Shown in pieces: positions 10,625 through 21,759 of a stretch of DNA of 64,000 nucleotides. Source of the stretch: Prorocentrum cordatum. Its lineage: Eukaryota; Sar; Dinophyceae; Prorocentrales; Prorocentraceae. The DNA lies in contig CAUYUJ010002113.1 of the NCBI GenBank assembly GCA_963575745.1, forward strand, positions 1,330,745 to 1,394,744, read 5' to 3'. The notes under the pieces are model-generated. The model did not search any database and had not been told where the DNA came from. It saw only the letters and a list, made by a program, of their open reading frames with translations. Positions within the stretch are counted from its first letter, which is position 1. Each line of letters begins with the position of its first letter. Position numbers and translations under genes: made by a program.

Positions 10625-10945
10625 GAGCTACATCCTGGTCGTCGTCGTCGTGCGTCGTCGTGGTCGCCGACGTCGTCATCGTCGTCGTTGAACGTTCGTC
10701 GGTCGTCGGTCGTCGTCATCCGTCGGTCGTCGTCCGTCGGCCGTCGTGCGTCGTCGTCGTTGCCGACGTCGGAGGACTTCGTCGTCGCCGACGCTGTCGC
10801 CGTCGTAGTTCGTCGTCCGTCCGTCGGTCGGTCGTCGTCGTAGGTCGGTCGTCGTCGGTCCTCGGTAGTCGGTCGTCGGTCGTCGTCCTCATCGTCGTCG
10901 TCGTCGGCTCCCTTCGTCGTCGCCGTCGTCATCGTCGCATCCGTC
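10231..10945. repeat. CAT array followed by CGT array
   Basis: Trinucleotides CAT and CCT run from 10231 to 10624, passing abruptly into TCG/GTCGTCGGTCG repeats to about 10945. Encoded poly-Asp and poly-Met frames are repeat translations. Confidence 0.9.
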
Positions 10946-11296
10946 GTCGGCTGCCGGCAGGAATTTTCGGATGGGTTCGACTGCTTCTCGGATACCCTCT
11001 GGACGCCTTCCGCGATCTTCAGATGCCTGCTGGATGCTTCTGGCGGTTTGGGTGGAGGGTCGTCGTCTCCCGCCACCTCCCCTCCCTTAATCCGTTGTTC
11101 TCCTGGATTGAAGAGACAGCAATGCCTGGGAGGGAGGGGACGGGGACGTAAGGGAAGGCGGGAGGGAGGAGGGGGGGGGGACCAGGTTGAACCGAGGAAG
11201 AGCGAGCAGAGGAGGGGGGAGAGAGGGGCGCGTGGGGGGGGGGAGGGAGGGAGGAGACGAGGGCCGCGAAAGGGGCGGAGGCATGGGAGGGAAGAG

Positions 11297-11660
11297 GGGG
11301 GAATAAGCTTGGTGCGCTCGCACCTGACATCCTACCCATCGCGCCCATCCCTTGATTTTTCTCTGTCCGCGGATGCGTGTCATAGCAAACCTGGAACTCA
11401 GAAAAAAAAAACGAAGTGTTATGCGCAATCGGGAAGGTGGTGCTGAGCAGAAGGAAAAGGAGGAGGAGGATGAAGGAGGACGACGACGAGGACGAACAGC
11501 AGCAGCGGGAACTGGAGTGGACGGAGCGGGAGGAGCAGGAGGGCGGATGAGGGGAAAGGAGGGGGGAGTCAACAATGAGGAAGGACTCGGATTCAGAAAA
11601 GCGGCCCGCGCTGGGGCGACAACGCCATTCTGAACGACGGGAGCAGGCACCGATCCGACA
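11297..11660. repeat. Dispersed repeat family K, copy 1
   Basis: It shares with 51916-52336 an ordered series of segments: GGTGCGCTCGC, TGACATCCTA, GCGGATGCGTGTCATAGC, GTGTTATGCGCAATCGG, GGCCCGCGCTGGG and GCCATTCTGAACGACGGG. A GAGGA-rich part in the middle differs in length. No coding call. Confidence 0.7.
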
Positions 11661-12141
11661 CTGAGGCGCACGCAGCAGCGGGAAAACCACGTGGTAACAC
11701 GCGGAAAACCATCGGATAGTGAGAACAAGAATGCGAAGAGAAGAACACGCTTGTCCAATCCTGCGTGTCACGAACACTAGGCATCTTCCTGACAGGCTCC
11801 GGGGGACAAAGGAGAGCGGCACGTACTCAGACTGTGTGGCTGTCGCACACACGGGAGGGGATCGCGTGCAGGGGGGGAGGAGGTGGCGAGGGCCAGGACA
11901 TCCGAGCCCTTCCTCTTTGTTTCACCTCTGCATCCTCGGAAGCCTCGACCCTTCCCCAGAGGCAAGCCCCATCCTCGCGAGCAGTTTTCTCGACGGCCCC
12001 GGGGCCCCACCGAGGACCCCCAGGGGCCGCGAGCGGCCAAACACCTCCTGCCTGGTCTGCTCAATGCGAGGGAGGCCTGGAGGAGCGGGACGGTGTGACC
12101 TGTCGTCTGCTGCGCGATCGGAGAGGGGGGCCCTTGTTCAC

Positions 12142-12385
12142 TGGAGGAGGGGGACGAGGAGGAGAAGGAGAAGGAGGAAGAGGAGGAGGAGGAGGAGGAG
12201 GAGGAGGCGGATGCGGATGAGCAGGAGAAGGCGGACGAGGTGAAGGCATCCCTTCTTTTTATGGCGGAGGAATCGAAGAAAAGGAGGGACGAGGAGGAGG
12301 AGGAGGAGAAGGAGGAGGAGGAGGAGGAGGAGGAGGAGGAGAAAGAGGCGGAGGAGCAGGAGAAGGACGAAGAGGAGCAAGGGTG
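12142..12385. repeat. GGA microsatellites
   Basis: Two GGA/GAG arrays (12142-12215 and 12285-12385) are separated by about 70 bp of unique DNA. Confidence 0.9.
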
Positions 12386-12502
12386 GGGAGAGCGCGAGCG
12401 GCCCCGGCTCATCCCATGAGAGTCCAGCGCCAAACGGCAACCTGTGAGCTTGTCGGGTCGGGCGAACGGGGGGGATAGCAAAGGGCGGGTTTGAAAACCA
12501 GC

Positions 12503-12750
12503 TCACGGAGCTGACTTTCCCGGCGCCTCCCGGCGCCGGAGGCGGCTAATGTATCGAGGAGTGGGCCCCTCGGTGAGGCCGAAACCAGCTGCATGCAGCA
12601 AATTTCGTAACCCCCCCCTTCCCAATCCCCCCCTTTCGTCCGGCCCGAGCTTGACTCCCGGATCCTGCAGGGCGGCATAGACGGCGGACAGGAAAGCATC
12701 GTCCATCCGCGGGAATTGAACGGGAATTGCTTTTGTGCTGTTGCTTCATT
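12503..12750 (-). CDS. Candidate exon, hypothetical protein
   Basis: The frame opens after a stop near 12752 and closes at 12503. It contains a compact, non-repetitive stretch (FPRMDDAFLSAVYAALQD, then GVKLGPDERGG and LRNLLHAAGF) that reads like real helical protein. Glycine-rich DNA interrupts it (two G runs), which may mark decay. AG acceptors lie just upstream (AACAG and AAAAG near 12735-12747). It sits on the same strand as the exon-like frame at 14703-14915, with the 89-bp array between them, so the array could be an intron of one gene. No family recognised. Confidence 0.3.
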
Positions 12751-12784
12751 GATGGGGCGTTGCGCGCAACAACCACGAACCCCT

Positions 12785-12852
12785 AGACTCTTCCGCGGCC
12801 CGGCGAGGGCCCTCCCAGAGGCCAAACACTGCGAACCGACGCCATGATGTTT
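12785..12852. repeat. Family D fragment
   Basis: The segment GGCCCGGCGAGGGCC then CAGAGGCC and GACGCCATGATG resembles the centre and one end of the D elements at 45299 and 30040. Strongly truncated. Confidence 0.35.
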
Positions 12853-12997
12853 TTGTTCCCAACCATCCTGTGGTGTTGGGTCCTCGTTTTGAAGAGACGG
12901 TGCCCCGCGTCACTCCTCTCCTCTCCTCCTCCCCCTCCTCCCCCCTCCCGTCACTCCTCCCTCTTCCCTGCGCTTCACCCACCCAGTGCAGCGCTTC

Positions 12998-14702
12998 GTG
13001 GCCCCATAGGGAGCTCCACCGAAGGCGCCAGTGGCAGCGTTCGCATGGCGGCCTCGGGCCATTTCGGCACACCCCTCACGAGGATCGTGGCCCCATAGGG
13101 AGCTCCACCGAAGGCTCCAGTGGCAGCGTTCGCATGGCGGCCTCGGGCCGTTTCGGCACACTCCTCACTAGGATCGTGGCCCCATGGGGAGCCCCACCGA
13201 AGGCGTTAGTGGCAGCGTTCGCATGGCGGCCTCGGGCCTTTTCGGCACACCCCTCACGAGGATCGAGGCCCCGTAGGGAGCTCCACCGAAGGCTCCACTG
13301 GCAGCGTTCGCGTGGCGGCTTCGGGCCATTTCGGCACACCCCTCGCGAGGATCGTGGCCCCATGGGGAGCTCCACCGAAGGCTCCACTGGCAGCGTTCGC
13401 ATGGCGGCCTCGGGCCATTTCGGCACACCCCTCAAGAGGATCGTGGCCCCGTAGGGAGATCCACCGAAGGCTCCAGCGGCTGCGTTCGCATGGCGGCCTC
13501 GGGCCATATCGGCACACCCCTCACGAGGATCGTGGCCCCATAGGGAGCTCCACCGAAGGCGCCAGTGGCAGCGTTCGCATGGCGGCCTCGGGCCATTTCG
13601 GCACACCCCTCACGAGGATCGTGGCCCCATAGGGAGCTCCGCCGAAGGCTCCAGTGGCAGCGTTCGCATGGCGGCCTCGGGCCATTTCGGCACACCCCTC
13701 ACTAGGATCGTGGCCCCATAGGGAGCTCCACCGAAGGCGCCAATGGCTGCGTTCGCATGGCGGCCTCGGGCCATTTCGGCACACCCCTCACGAGGATCGT
13801 GGCCCCGTATGGGAGCTCCACCAAAGGCCCCCAGTGGCAGCGTTAGCATGGCGGCCTCGGGCCATTTCGGCACACCCTCACTAGGATCGTGACCCCATAG
13901 GGAGCTCCACCGAAGGCTCCAGTGGCAGCGTTCGCATGGCGGCCTCGGGCCATTTCGGCACACCCCTCACTAGGATCGTGGCCCCATAGGGAGCTCCACC
14001 GAAGGCCCCCTGTGGCAGCGTTAGCATGGCGGCCTCGGGCCATTTCGGCGCGCTCCACACGAGAATCGTGGCCCCATCGGGAGCTCCACCGAAGGCTCCA
14101 GTGGCAGCGTTCGCACGGCGGCCTCGGGCCATTTCGGCACACCCCTCACGAGGATCGTGGCCCCATAGGGAGCTCCACCGAAGGCGCCTGTGGCAGCGTT
14201 AGCATGGCGGCCTCGGGCCATTTCGGCACACCCCTCACGAGGATCGTGGCCCCATTGAGGGAGCTCCACCGAGGGCTCCAGTGGCAGCGTTCGCATGGCG
14301 GCCTCGGGCCATTTCGGCACACCCCTCACTAGGATCGTGGCCCCGTAGGGAGCTCCACCGAAGGCGCCAGTGGCAGCGTTCGCATGGCGGCCTCGGGCCA
14401 TTTCGGCACACCGCTCACGAGGATCGTGGCCCCATAGGGAGCTCCACCGAAGGCCCCCAGTGGCAGCGTTCGCATGGCGGCCCCGGGCCATTTCGGCACG
14501 CCGCTCACGAGGATCGTGGCCCCATAGGGAGCTCCACCGAAGGCGACAGTGGCAGCGTTCGCATGGCGGCCTCGGGCCATTTCGGCACACCCCTCCCCAG
14601 GATCGTGGCCCCATAGGGAGCTCCACCGAAGGCGCCAGTGGCAGGATTCGCATGGCGGCCCCAGGCCACTGCGGCACATCCCTCACGAGGATCGTGGCCC
14701 CA
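12998..14702. repeat. Minisatellite, 19 units of about 89 bp
   Basis: Units begin GTGGCCCCATAGGGAGCTCC and contain GGCAGCGTTCGCATGGCGGC and CATTTCGGCACACCCCTCAC. Starts fall at 12998, 13087 and then about every 89 bp to 14694. Units differ by a few substitutions, and some by 1-2 bp. Because 89 is not a multiple of 3, the long frames across the array shift phase each unit and are not evidence for a repeat protein. On the minus strand each unit carries GTGAGG-like words that could act as splice donors. Confidence 0.95.
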
Positions 14703-14915
14703 CATAGTTGTGCTGCTGGGCGTCTGGGCGTCGTACTCCGCCTTCCTTGTCGACGTGCAACGCCACCTCCTCCCTCATGGCTCTCAAGGCCCTCTCCTGC
14801 TTCTGCTCCTCGGTGAGAGGGACGCCGTCCTTGTCGTCGTCGGCGCCCGCGAAGACGGCCACGAACGTGTCCCTGAGCATGTCGGGCTCCGGCGGGAAGC
14901 CGTGGCCACATAGGG
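14703..14915 (-). CDS. Candidate exon, hypothetical protein
   Basis: The minus frame encodes a hydrophilic, repeat-free stretch: PPEPDMLRDTFVAVFAGADD, then LTEEQKQERALRAMREEVAL, ending near QQHNY where the 89-bp array starts. Charged helical composition and varied codons make it one of the more credible coding pieces. GTGGGG at the array boundary is a possible donor. An overlapping frame upstream (AYAAVNTAIVNTIFARAPYV type) may be a frameshifted continuation. A short sequence at each edge (CTATGTGG...CCACG) resembles the end of the 89-bp unit. No family recognised. Confidence 0.4.
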
Positions 14916-15008
14916 AGCGCGGGCGAAGATGGTATTCACAATTGCGGTATTCACAGCTGCATATGGTTGGGTCCTTCGCCAGGCTAATTTGTCCTGTGCG
15001 ATGGTACA

Positions 15009-15180
15009 GGCCTCCTGGAAGGGGTCCGAGCAGATGGGGCCGGAGGATTGCACCGCATCGCCGACCCATCGCCGATGCCTCGGCGGTGCATCGGCGGCGC
15101 CATCGGCGTGGAGAGCATCGGGCTCCACACCGAGCCGCCTCGCTGGTGCATCGGCGCTGCGGAGCGAGCCCTCGGCCCCC
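15009..15180. mobile_element. Palindromic family C, copy 2
   Basis: It begins GCCTCCTGGAAGGGGTCCGA, then CAGATGGGGCCGGAGGATTG and GCATCGCCGA words; the right side is decayed (GCATCGGCGCTGCGGAGCGA). The order matches the other C copies. Confidence 0.6.
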
Positions 15181-15268
15181 TCTGCGGGGGCCCCCTCTGC
15201 GAGGCCCGGAGACGGCGATTCCGCAGAGGGGCGCTCTCCGCGAGGCGAGCGCCTCACGCTGCAGATAG

Positions 15269-15522
15269 GACAGATGTACCCCCAAGGGGGCACGATCGAA
15301 GACGAATCGGCGGTGGACAAGCCTCCCTTTAGTAAACCTCCCCTCAATGAAAACGGCCTGGGATCGAACCCGACGGACCTTCGACCCGCAAAAATGACGG
15401 CCGCGACGCCCTCCCGCGAACCGAAAACGGCCAATTCCTTAATTGACGTGTCAGGGCAGGAGGTCTGTCCACCCCCGAAGGTAAGACGGATATACCCGCA
15501 AGGGGGTACGATCGAAGACGAA
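15269..15522. mobile_element. Family L element, copy 2, flanked by 38-bp direct repeats
   Basis: The core from 15307 matches copy 1 closely, for example GCAAAAATGACGGCCGCGAC and GAACCGAAAACGGCCAATTC. Direct repeats at 15269-15306 and 15485-15522 share CAAGGGGGYACGATCGAAGA and CGAA, and differ from those around copy 1. The core has imperfect 20-bp terminal inverted repeats. Confidence 0.7.
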
Positions 15523-15722
15523 GCGGGCGGGTATCGAGGGCTCGGGAGATACACCTCGTTAATTTCTAATCGTGCTAATTTCGAATTGTGTTCGTTTCTA
15601 AATGTTCCTGGCCCCCTAGTGGCCAGGAAGAGGCCCAGGATAAAACAAGTAGAAAGGAAAGGATCCTGGCTCCCCAAGAAGGCAGAGAACCCTCGAAGAA
15701 TTAGGAACGAACAGAGTGTACG

Positions 15723-16056
15723 TTTATGTCGGGAGTGTCCCCCTACAGGGGGATTGTCGACGAAAAACAAAAAATACCCCACAAGTACCCCCCAAAAAGG
15801 TCAGAACATGCTCAAACAATAGTCCCCAGACTATTTTGAAGGGGCCCTGGGACACACAAATAAATACACACCAATAAAAGGATCCCCCATATTTCCCCGT
15901 ATTTTCTGGATGTTCGTCTTCTCCCCCGCTTCCCATATGTTCCCATCTTCTCCTGGGGATCGACGATCAATTGTGCCTGTGTTTTTGTTCCCCCTCCTGA
16001 TCTTTTTGGACTGCTTATGAGCATTCCCCCTGTAGGGAGGGGCAGGCCCGACTTCA
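15723..16056. mobile_element. MITE family A, copy 2, with another element nested inside
   Basis: The left part (TTTATGTCGGG, then CCCCCTACAGGGGGA) and right part (CCCCCTGTAGGGAGGGG then CAGGCCCGACTTCA) are family A ends. The pair is flanked by AGTGTACG (15715-15722) and AGTGTGCG (16057-16064), an 8-bp target duplication with one difference. It is twice the family length because family B DNA lies inside it. Confidence 0.75.
15837..15999. mobile_element. Dispersed element family B, copy 1 (nested in MITE A)
   Basis: It begins TGAAGGGGCCCTGGGACACA and carries AAATAAATACACAC, CCCATATTT, CTTCCCATATGTTCCCAT, GGGGATCGACGAT and TGTGCCTGTGT in the same order as copies at 34344 and 34899. Finding it inside another element shows it is a separate mobile unit. 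Its own terminal repeats are weak. Confidence 0.7.
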
Positions 16057-16387
16057 AGTGTGCGCAGCGCAAAACAAAACGCTGGGCCTGCCCGACCGTC
16101 TGCCGTCGGTTTACGCAATCGCTCGAAACCCAAACACAACGCGCTCAGAACGAAAAACACATCAAACAACATAACAACCTTTTTTTCTCGTAAAACAGCG
16201 TTTTCGGCCAGCGCTGGCCTGCTGCGCGGCGCGCGAGCACCCGCCGCAGGGGTCCTGCTGGGCCTCCGCGGGGAGGCCGACCCTGCCCAGCACCGCGGCC
16301 TCGCCCGTGCTCACCTCGCTGCCGGGGGGGGGCGGGGGCGGCGGCCGCCCGCCCGACGACCCCCCGCCCGGCGAGCTCCCCGCGGGC

Positions 16388-16575
16388 CCCCAGGGAATAC
16401 ACACCACCACCACCACCACCACCACGTCGATGCCTCCTCCCTGCTCTACCCTCCTCCTCCTCTCCCTCTTCCCTGGCAGAGGGAGGTATCTGCTCCTCTC
16501 CTCTTCTTCCTCCTCGTCCTCCTCCCCTTCCTCTCCCCTGTCCTGGTGAGGGAGGTGGTGGTGGTGGTGGTACAT
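16388..16575. repeat. Short CAC and GTG microsatellites
   Basis: A CAC run (about 16403-16427) and a GTG run (16553-16573) flank TCC-rich DNA; they are complementary and could pair. Confidence 0.7.
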
Positions 16576-16675
16576 ATTTTTTGGGCCCCGCCCCGTACCC
16601 GCTCTCACTCTCTCTCTCTCTCTCTCGGCAGGCGCCCATCTGCGGGGAATCCCAGAGATCGGCGAGCGGCAGCGT

Positions 16676-16935
16676 ACCTCTGTGAACGTCCTCTTCTTCG
16701 GCGCTCCGGCAGCGGGCGGAAATGGGGGGGTCTGGCTCCGGACCTCTGCTGAGTGCGACGGTTTGGAGCAGAGCTCCCATGGGGGATCCGATGGGGAGCC
16801 GCCCACCTGCTTGAAACAGGCGCCCAAAACGGCCCAGATGTGCTCCATCGGGGGGGGAGGGGGTGGAGGGGGTGCGAGGGCCCACGCCGATCGGCGAAAC
16901 AACGAAGAAGAAAACGATCACTCCGATATCATTCA
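16676..16935. repeat. Dispersed repeat family I, copy 1
   Basis: Shared with 28497-28742 in the same order and orientation: GGGGGGTCTGGCTCCGGACC, TGCTTGAAACAGGCGCC, then a G run and GAAAACGATCAC. No coding call. Confidence 0.7.
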
Positions 16936-17566
16936 TTCGCTGCTGCTGCTGCTTCGCGCGCGTGTCCGCCTCTCCGCTCCAGCGGCGCCGTGGCTCCTCG
17001 CTGCTGCCCCCATCCGCCACTCCTTCCCGTCCTGCTCCTCTTGCCTCCTCCTCCCTCCCTTCCTCAAGCCCTCCTCTCTTCCTCCGACTCCTAAGCCGCA
17101 TTTTCTCTCCTACGTCTTCTCCGGCATCCGGTGAATCGTGAATGGGCCGCAGCATTTCCAGATGCAAGTCGGTGTCCTCACGCGTCTGGCTTCCCGTGTC
17201 CTCCCTACGTCTGTTCAAGATGGCTATGGGATGGGCTGCAGTTCCCGACGACAATGCACGTGCCCTTGGGCGTCTGGCTTCTGAAGGTCGCACAGGGCTG
17301 CAATATGTCGTTCTGGTACGAGAACTTCAGCTTGTGCACAGCTCCCTTCTCGTGCCGTCTCGGGCGACTTCTGGCACAGCACTGCATCTGCATTTCCCAA
17401 CCGGTCCTCCCTCTCCGGCTTCGCCCCTTCTCCTCCTCGCCTGCGGATCAGTCCGCTATCTCCTCCTTGCATGGAGATCGACATTCGTGCGTCCAGCTTG
17501 GCTCTGGGGGATCAGACCCCGCCCGCAAATTGTTCAGGCGCGCGGACCGCCTCCGTGTCACTGCCC

Positions 17567-18457
17567 ACCACCACCACCACCACCACCACCACCACCACCA
17601 CCACCCACCACGGACCACCAACCACCCACCACCACCACCACCACCACCACCACCACCACCACCACCACCACCACCACTCCCCCCACCCCCCACCCCCACC
17701 CCCCACCCCCCACCACCACCACCCACCCACCCCCACCCTCACCCTCCCCTCCCACCCACCACCACCACCACCACCACCACCACCACCACCACCACCACCA
17801 CCACCACCACACCACCACCACCACCACCACCACCACACCACCACCACCACCACCACCACCACACCACCACCACCACCACCACCACCACCACCACCCCACC
17901 ACCACCCACCACCACCACCACCACCACCACCACCACCACCACCACCACCACCACCCACCACCCACCACCACACACCACCACCACCCACCACCCACCCACC
18001 ACCCACCACCCCACCACCCACCACCCCCACCACCCACCACACCACCCACCCACCCACCCCACCCACCCACCCACCCACCCACCCACCCACCCACCCACCA
18101 CCCACCCACCCACCCACCCCACCCACCCACCCACCCACCCCACCCCCCCCACCCACCCACCCACCCACACCACCCACCCACCCACCCACCCACCACCCAC
18201 CACCACCACCACCACCACCACCACCACCACCACCACCACCACCACCACCCACCACCCACCACCCACCACCCACCCACCACCCACCACCCACCACCCCCAC
18301 CACCCACCACCCACCACCCACCACCCACCACCCACCACCCCATCCACCACCACCACCCACCACACCACCACCACCCACCACCACCACGCCACCACCACCA
18401 CCACCACCACCACCACCACCACCACCACCACCACCACCACCACCACCACCACCACCT

Positions 18458-18523
<66 letters not shown>
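17567..18523. repeat. CAC / CACC array, then CTGCTC array
   Basis: About 890 bp of ACC trinucleotides with CCCA interruptions extends to 18456, followed by CTGCTC hexamers to 18523. Frames across it are poly-His, poly-Pro, poly-Thr, poly-Trp or poly-Val and are not genes. Confidence 0.95.
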
Positions 18524-18525
<2 letters not shown>

Positions 18526-18529
18526 AATC

Positions 18530-19090
18530 ACCCTCGGATATCACCCTCGACTCACGCTCGGAAATCACCCTCGGATATCACTCTCGGAGATCACCCTGGA
18601 CTCCGGGAAAAAACGGAAGCCCGAATTAGATCGGCCTCCGACTTTTCGCCGTCCACCGGCGCCCCACCAGATCCCTACCGAGACGCGCTCTAACCGCCAC
18701 GACTTCGAGGAGGATCTGGTCGTAACAACGGTGGCAACCCAAGAGGCCCCAAAAACGGTTCAAATCGGCTCTAATGATGGATCCTCGGACCTCGTTCCCC
18801 GTGGGGGACCCATGGAGGCCTCTGGAGGATCGGTAGAGACTACCGCCGGAATTCAAACAACAGGCAAACATTGACTAGAGCATCGATCGTCCTCTCTTTC
18901 TCTCTCTACCTCTCTCCGTCCTCCATTCTCCCCGACCCTTGTCAGCACGAAGGCAGCAGGTCCTGAGGGAAAGCGGTCCTCAACGTGCTCGTCGTTTTCG
19001 GGCTCACGGCCCCCCCACCAAACGGGCTCCGGGACCGCATGAGGAAGCGGCACGGGATGGAGAAACCGTCCCGGGAAGACCCTGGGGCCC
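18530..19090. other. No supportable gene
   Basis: Contains ATCACCCTCGGA repeats at 18530-18600 and a diverged BB repeat around 18690-18755. Nothing else recognised. Confidence 0.45.
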
Positions 19091-19097
19091 AAGACTG

Positions 19098-19262
19098 ACT
19101 ACCTACCAGACCACCCCAACCCAACCCGAAGACCCGAATTTCGGGTTGGGGGGGGGTACGGGTTCCATATGTGTTTTTCTCAATGTTCCCCGACCCCCCC
19201 CCACTGGAAATGGAGGTCAATTTGAGGCCTTCGGGTTGGGTTGGGGTGGTTTGGTGGGTGGT
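19098..19262. repeat. Inverted repeat with 44-bp G-rich arms
   Basis: The left arm (19098-19141) carries CCACCCCAACCCAACCCGAA; the right arm (19219-19262) carries the complement TTCGGGTTGGGTTGGGGTGG. The arms match with a few mismatches around a 77-bp loop that itself has G and C runs. It could be a foldback element, or a hairpin with quadruplex-prone G-triplets. Confidence 0.75.
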
Positions 19263-19977
19263 GAAAGACAGGGCTCGAGCCAAGCAGTGCTGCCCGTGTC
19301 CCTCTTGCCTTCGTGCTCCCTCGCTCCGGCTTCGCTCCGCCCCTGCTGCAGGACGGGGCCGCCACGAACGAGGCCCACGACACAGCGAATCGCCACGGCA
19401 CCCTGCAGCTCGAGCCCTGGCCGAGGACCCCTCAGGGACCCGCTTCCTCCGCGGTGCTCCGCCCATGGCCGACGGAGGAGAGAGGCACGGATGGCCCCGG
19501 GGCGCTGGCGCGCCTCGTCGGAGGCACGTCGGGTGCTGCTGGACGTACCCCTGGCCCAGGGTACGCCCAGGATCCTCGGGGTGGCCCAGGCGGCCTCCGG
19601 GGCCCCCCTCACGAGGCCCAGAGGTCCCCAGGGGCTCCGAAGCGGAGCGAAAAATTAAGGGGCACCTTGGGCCAGGGGCACTTCCTAGCAACACCCGAGC
19701 AGGGGCGACCCGAGCCCCTGGAGACGTGCGGCCGACTCCGGAGACCTTGGGCCCAGAGATGTTGGCACCCCTTAGGGGGCGCATCGGTTGCTTCCGCCGG
19801 CGCCCAACTGCGGAGGCGGCCTCGTCTTGCCTCCGCCGCGTTCCGCCGAGCTTCCGCCAGCCTCCGTCGAGGAGGAGGTGCCCACTGCTTCGATCCTCCA
19901 GGGCGAAGCCATCTCTGGAGCGCCCCGTGTGTAGTGCTCCACCCTGCGGCTGTGCGCCTCCGCTGCCGCCGCCAAAC

Positions 19978-20129
19978 GCCTCCCAAATGGGGGCGGAGTA
20001 GATGGTGTCGGATGATCGCGCCGCATCGCCGATGCATCGCCGACGTCTGCGCCGAGGAAATCGGGCTCCGTATCGAGGCGCATCGCCGATGCATCGGCGA
20101 TGCGGCGCGATCCTCCGATCCCGTCTGGC
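19978..20129. mobile_element. Palindromic family C, copy 3
   Basis: The left end reads GCCTCCCAAATGGGGGCGGA, GTAGATGG, then ATCGCGCCGCATCGCCGATG; the right end is the complement GCATCGGCGATGCGGCGCGA then TCCTCCGATC. The inverted repeats are about 35 bp or more around CGAGGAAATCGGGCTCCG. Confidence 0.75.
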
Positions 20130-20439
20130 CGCGTACGTTTTGTAGTGTAGCGTTGTTAACTTGCGGCAGTCACACACACACACACCCATGTTGGCGGGCA
20201 TGTTGCGTGACCACCCTCGGGAGCCCAACGGGGCTGGTGTGACACCGTGTTGGCCCCGTGACCAAACGGGGCTATGTCATCCCGTGGTGGCCGCGACCGC
20301 CGCTCCGGTACAGAGCCCTTGTGACGCGAACAGGTTGGATGTTCCCCTCTACTCGGACCCCCTCTGGGAGGTCTGGGGACCCGCCGAACAGGCCTCGTCG
20401 TACCTCTCGCGCGACGGGGGAGCCGCTCGTCTCCCGCGG

Positions 20440-20900
20440 GGTTGACGACGGCGACGACGGCGACGACGACGACCACCACCACCGCGACCAAAACCCCGAC
20501 CACGACCACGACCGAGACCGCGATCAGGATCACCAGCGACGAGAAGACGGCGACGCCGAAGACGACGCCGGCGACGCCGACCCCCCCCCCCCTTCCAGGA
20601 GGCCGGCGGGGTCGCCCACGCGCCGACGTCGCCGCTGTCCCGCACCCGCGCCGCCAGCGGGGCGGGCAGGTCGGCCCCGCCGCCTTGGGGGGGGCCGCGC
20701 CGCCGCGCCGCCCGCCCTCGACGCGCCCCGGGGGGCAGAAACCGACACCGCGGCAGGCCCCCGCCCCGCGCCCGGGTGGACGACGCTCCTCCTCCTCCTC
20801 CTCCTCCTCCTCCCTCCTCCTCTCCTCCTCTCCTCCTCCTCCTCCTCCCCCTCCTCCTCCTCCTCCTCCTCCTCCTCCTCCTCCTCCTCCTCCTCCACCG
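20440..20900. repeat. CGACGG/CACGAC-like repeats and TCC array
   Basis: GACGACGGCGACGAC repeats at 20446-20520 and a TCC array at 20785-20897. A minus-strand valine-rich hydrophobic frame here comes from the first repeat, so I do not call a membrane protein. Confidence 0.7.
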
Positions 20901-21023
20901 AGGCAAAGCCCCACAGCGAGCCCGCCGCGCCCGAGGCGGAGCCTGCCCCGGGTGGCCCCGGCGCACGGAGGCACGGGCCGCGCGTGCGCGTCGGAGCAAG
21001 CGGCGCGGCGACAATGCAGAGCG

Positions 21024-21172
21024 AGAGGAAGCACCGCATAAAACGCAGGCGTTCGGAGGTCCTCGCGGATTCCCTGGATCGCGGCGCCAGGGGCGCCGCC
21101 AAGAGGTCCAGCGCCGATGCGAGAAATCCGCGCGGAGCTCCGAAAATTGATGTGTTTGCCGTGCTTCCTCTT
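21024..21172. mobile_element. Palindromic family T, copy 1
   Basis: The left arm AGAGGAAGCACCGC continues through GTCCTCGCGGATT; the right arm AATCCGCGCGGAGCTCCGAAA runs to GTGCTTCCTCTT. A GGCGCCAGGGGCGCC palindrome lies in the middle. It is the same layout as 28901-29085. Confidence 0.65.
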
Positions 21173-21262
21173 CGAAAGAGAAAACGACATACTGAAGCAG
21201 GCAAAACTTCAAAGAGGCAATAGCTCGTCCTCGGGAGAGGGGTAGGGCCACCCTCTTTTTTT

Positions 21263-21298
21263 GTTTCCTCTCTCTCTCTCTCTTTGTTTATGGCATCT

Positions 21299-21333
<35 letters not shown>

Positions 21334-21350
21334 CCTCTCTCCCCCTCTTT
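21263..21350. repeat. CT microsatellite
   Basis: Imperfect (CT)n with TTT interruptions. Confidence 0.85.
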
Positions 21351-21759
21351 CCCTTGTCTCGGCGCCAGGTCGGAGGACTCATGAGGGTGAGGATGATCAT
21401 ATCAGATGTTCTGAGCCACATCATTTCGGAGAGGCTGGTGCTGAGCCCTGAGGTCGCGAGGTGCAATTGGCTTCCGAGGGAGCCGATCCCGCTCCACGCC
21501 GCTGGCCCACAGCGTGCCCGATCCAGGAGGAGCAGGAAGAGAACGTGGAGGATCGAGGACAGAAGATGTTGGATGTTTTTGACAACGTCTGGGCCTCCAG
21601 GGAGTTCCACCCCCAACCCCTCCTGCTCGGTCTCCTCCCTCCCTCCCTCCTCCCTGCCTCCTCCTTTCCTCCTGCTCGCCATCCCTGCTTTAAATAGTCA
21701 TGTCTCCTCCCCTGTGTCCTTCGCCTCCTGATTCTCCCGCCTCCTGCTCCCTGCTCCCT

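Noticed and set aside
14021-14911. A 296-codon minus frame across the 89-bp array
   Set aside because: The unit length is not a multiple of three, so the frame is not a periodic repeat protein; openness follows from the unit lacking stops in several frames.
17131-18693. A 520-codon frame rich in His, Pro and Thr
   Set aside because: It is the reading of the CAC/CACC array; other frames of the same array are open too.
20440-20620. Valine-rich membrane segment on the minus strand
   Set aside because: It comes from GACGACGGC-type repetition and not from varied coding sequence.
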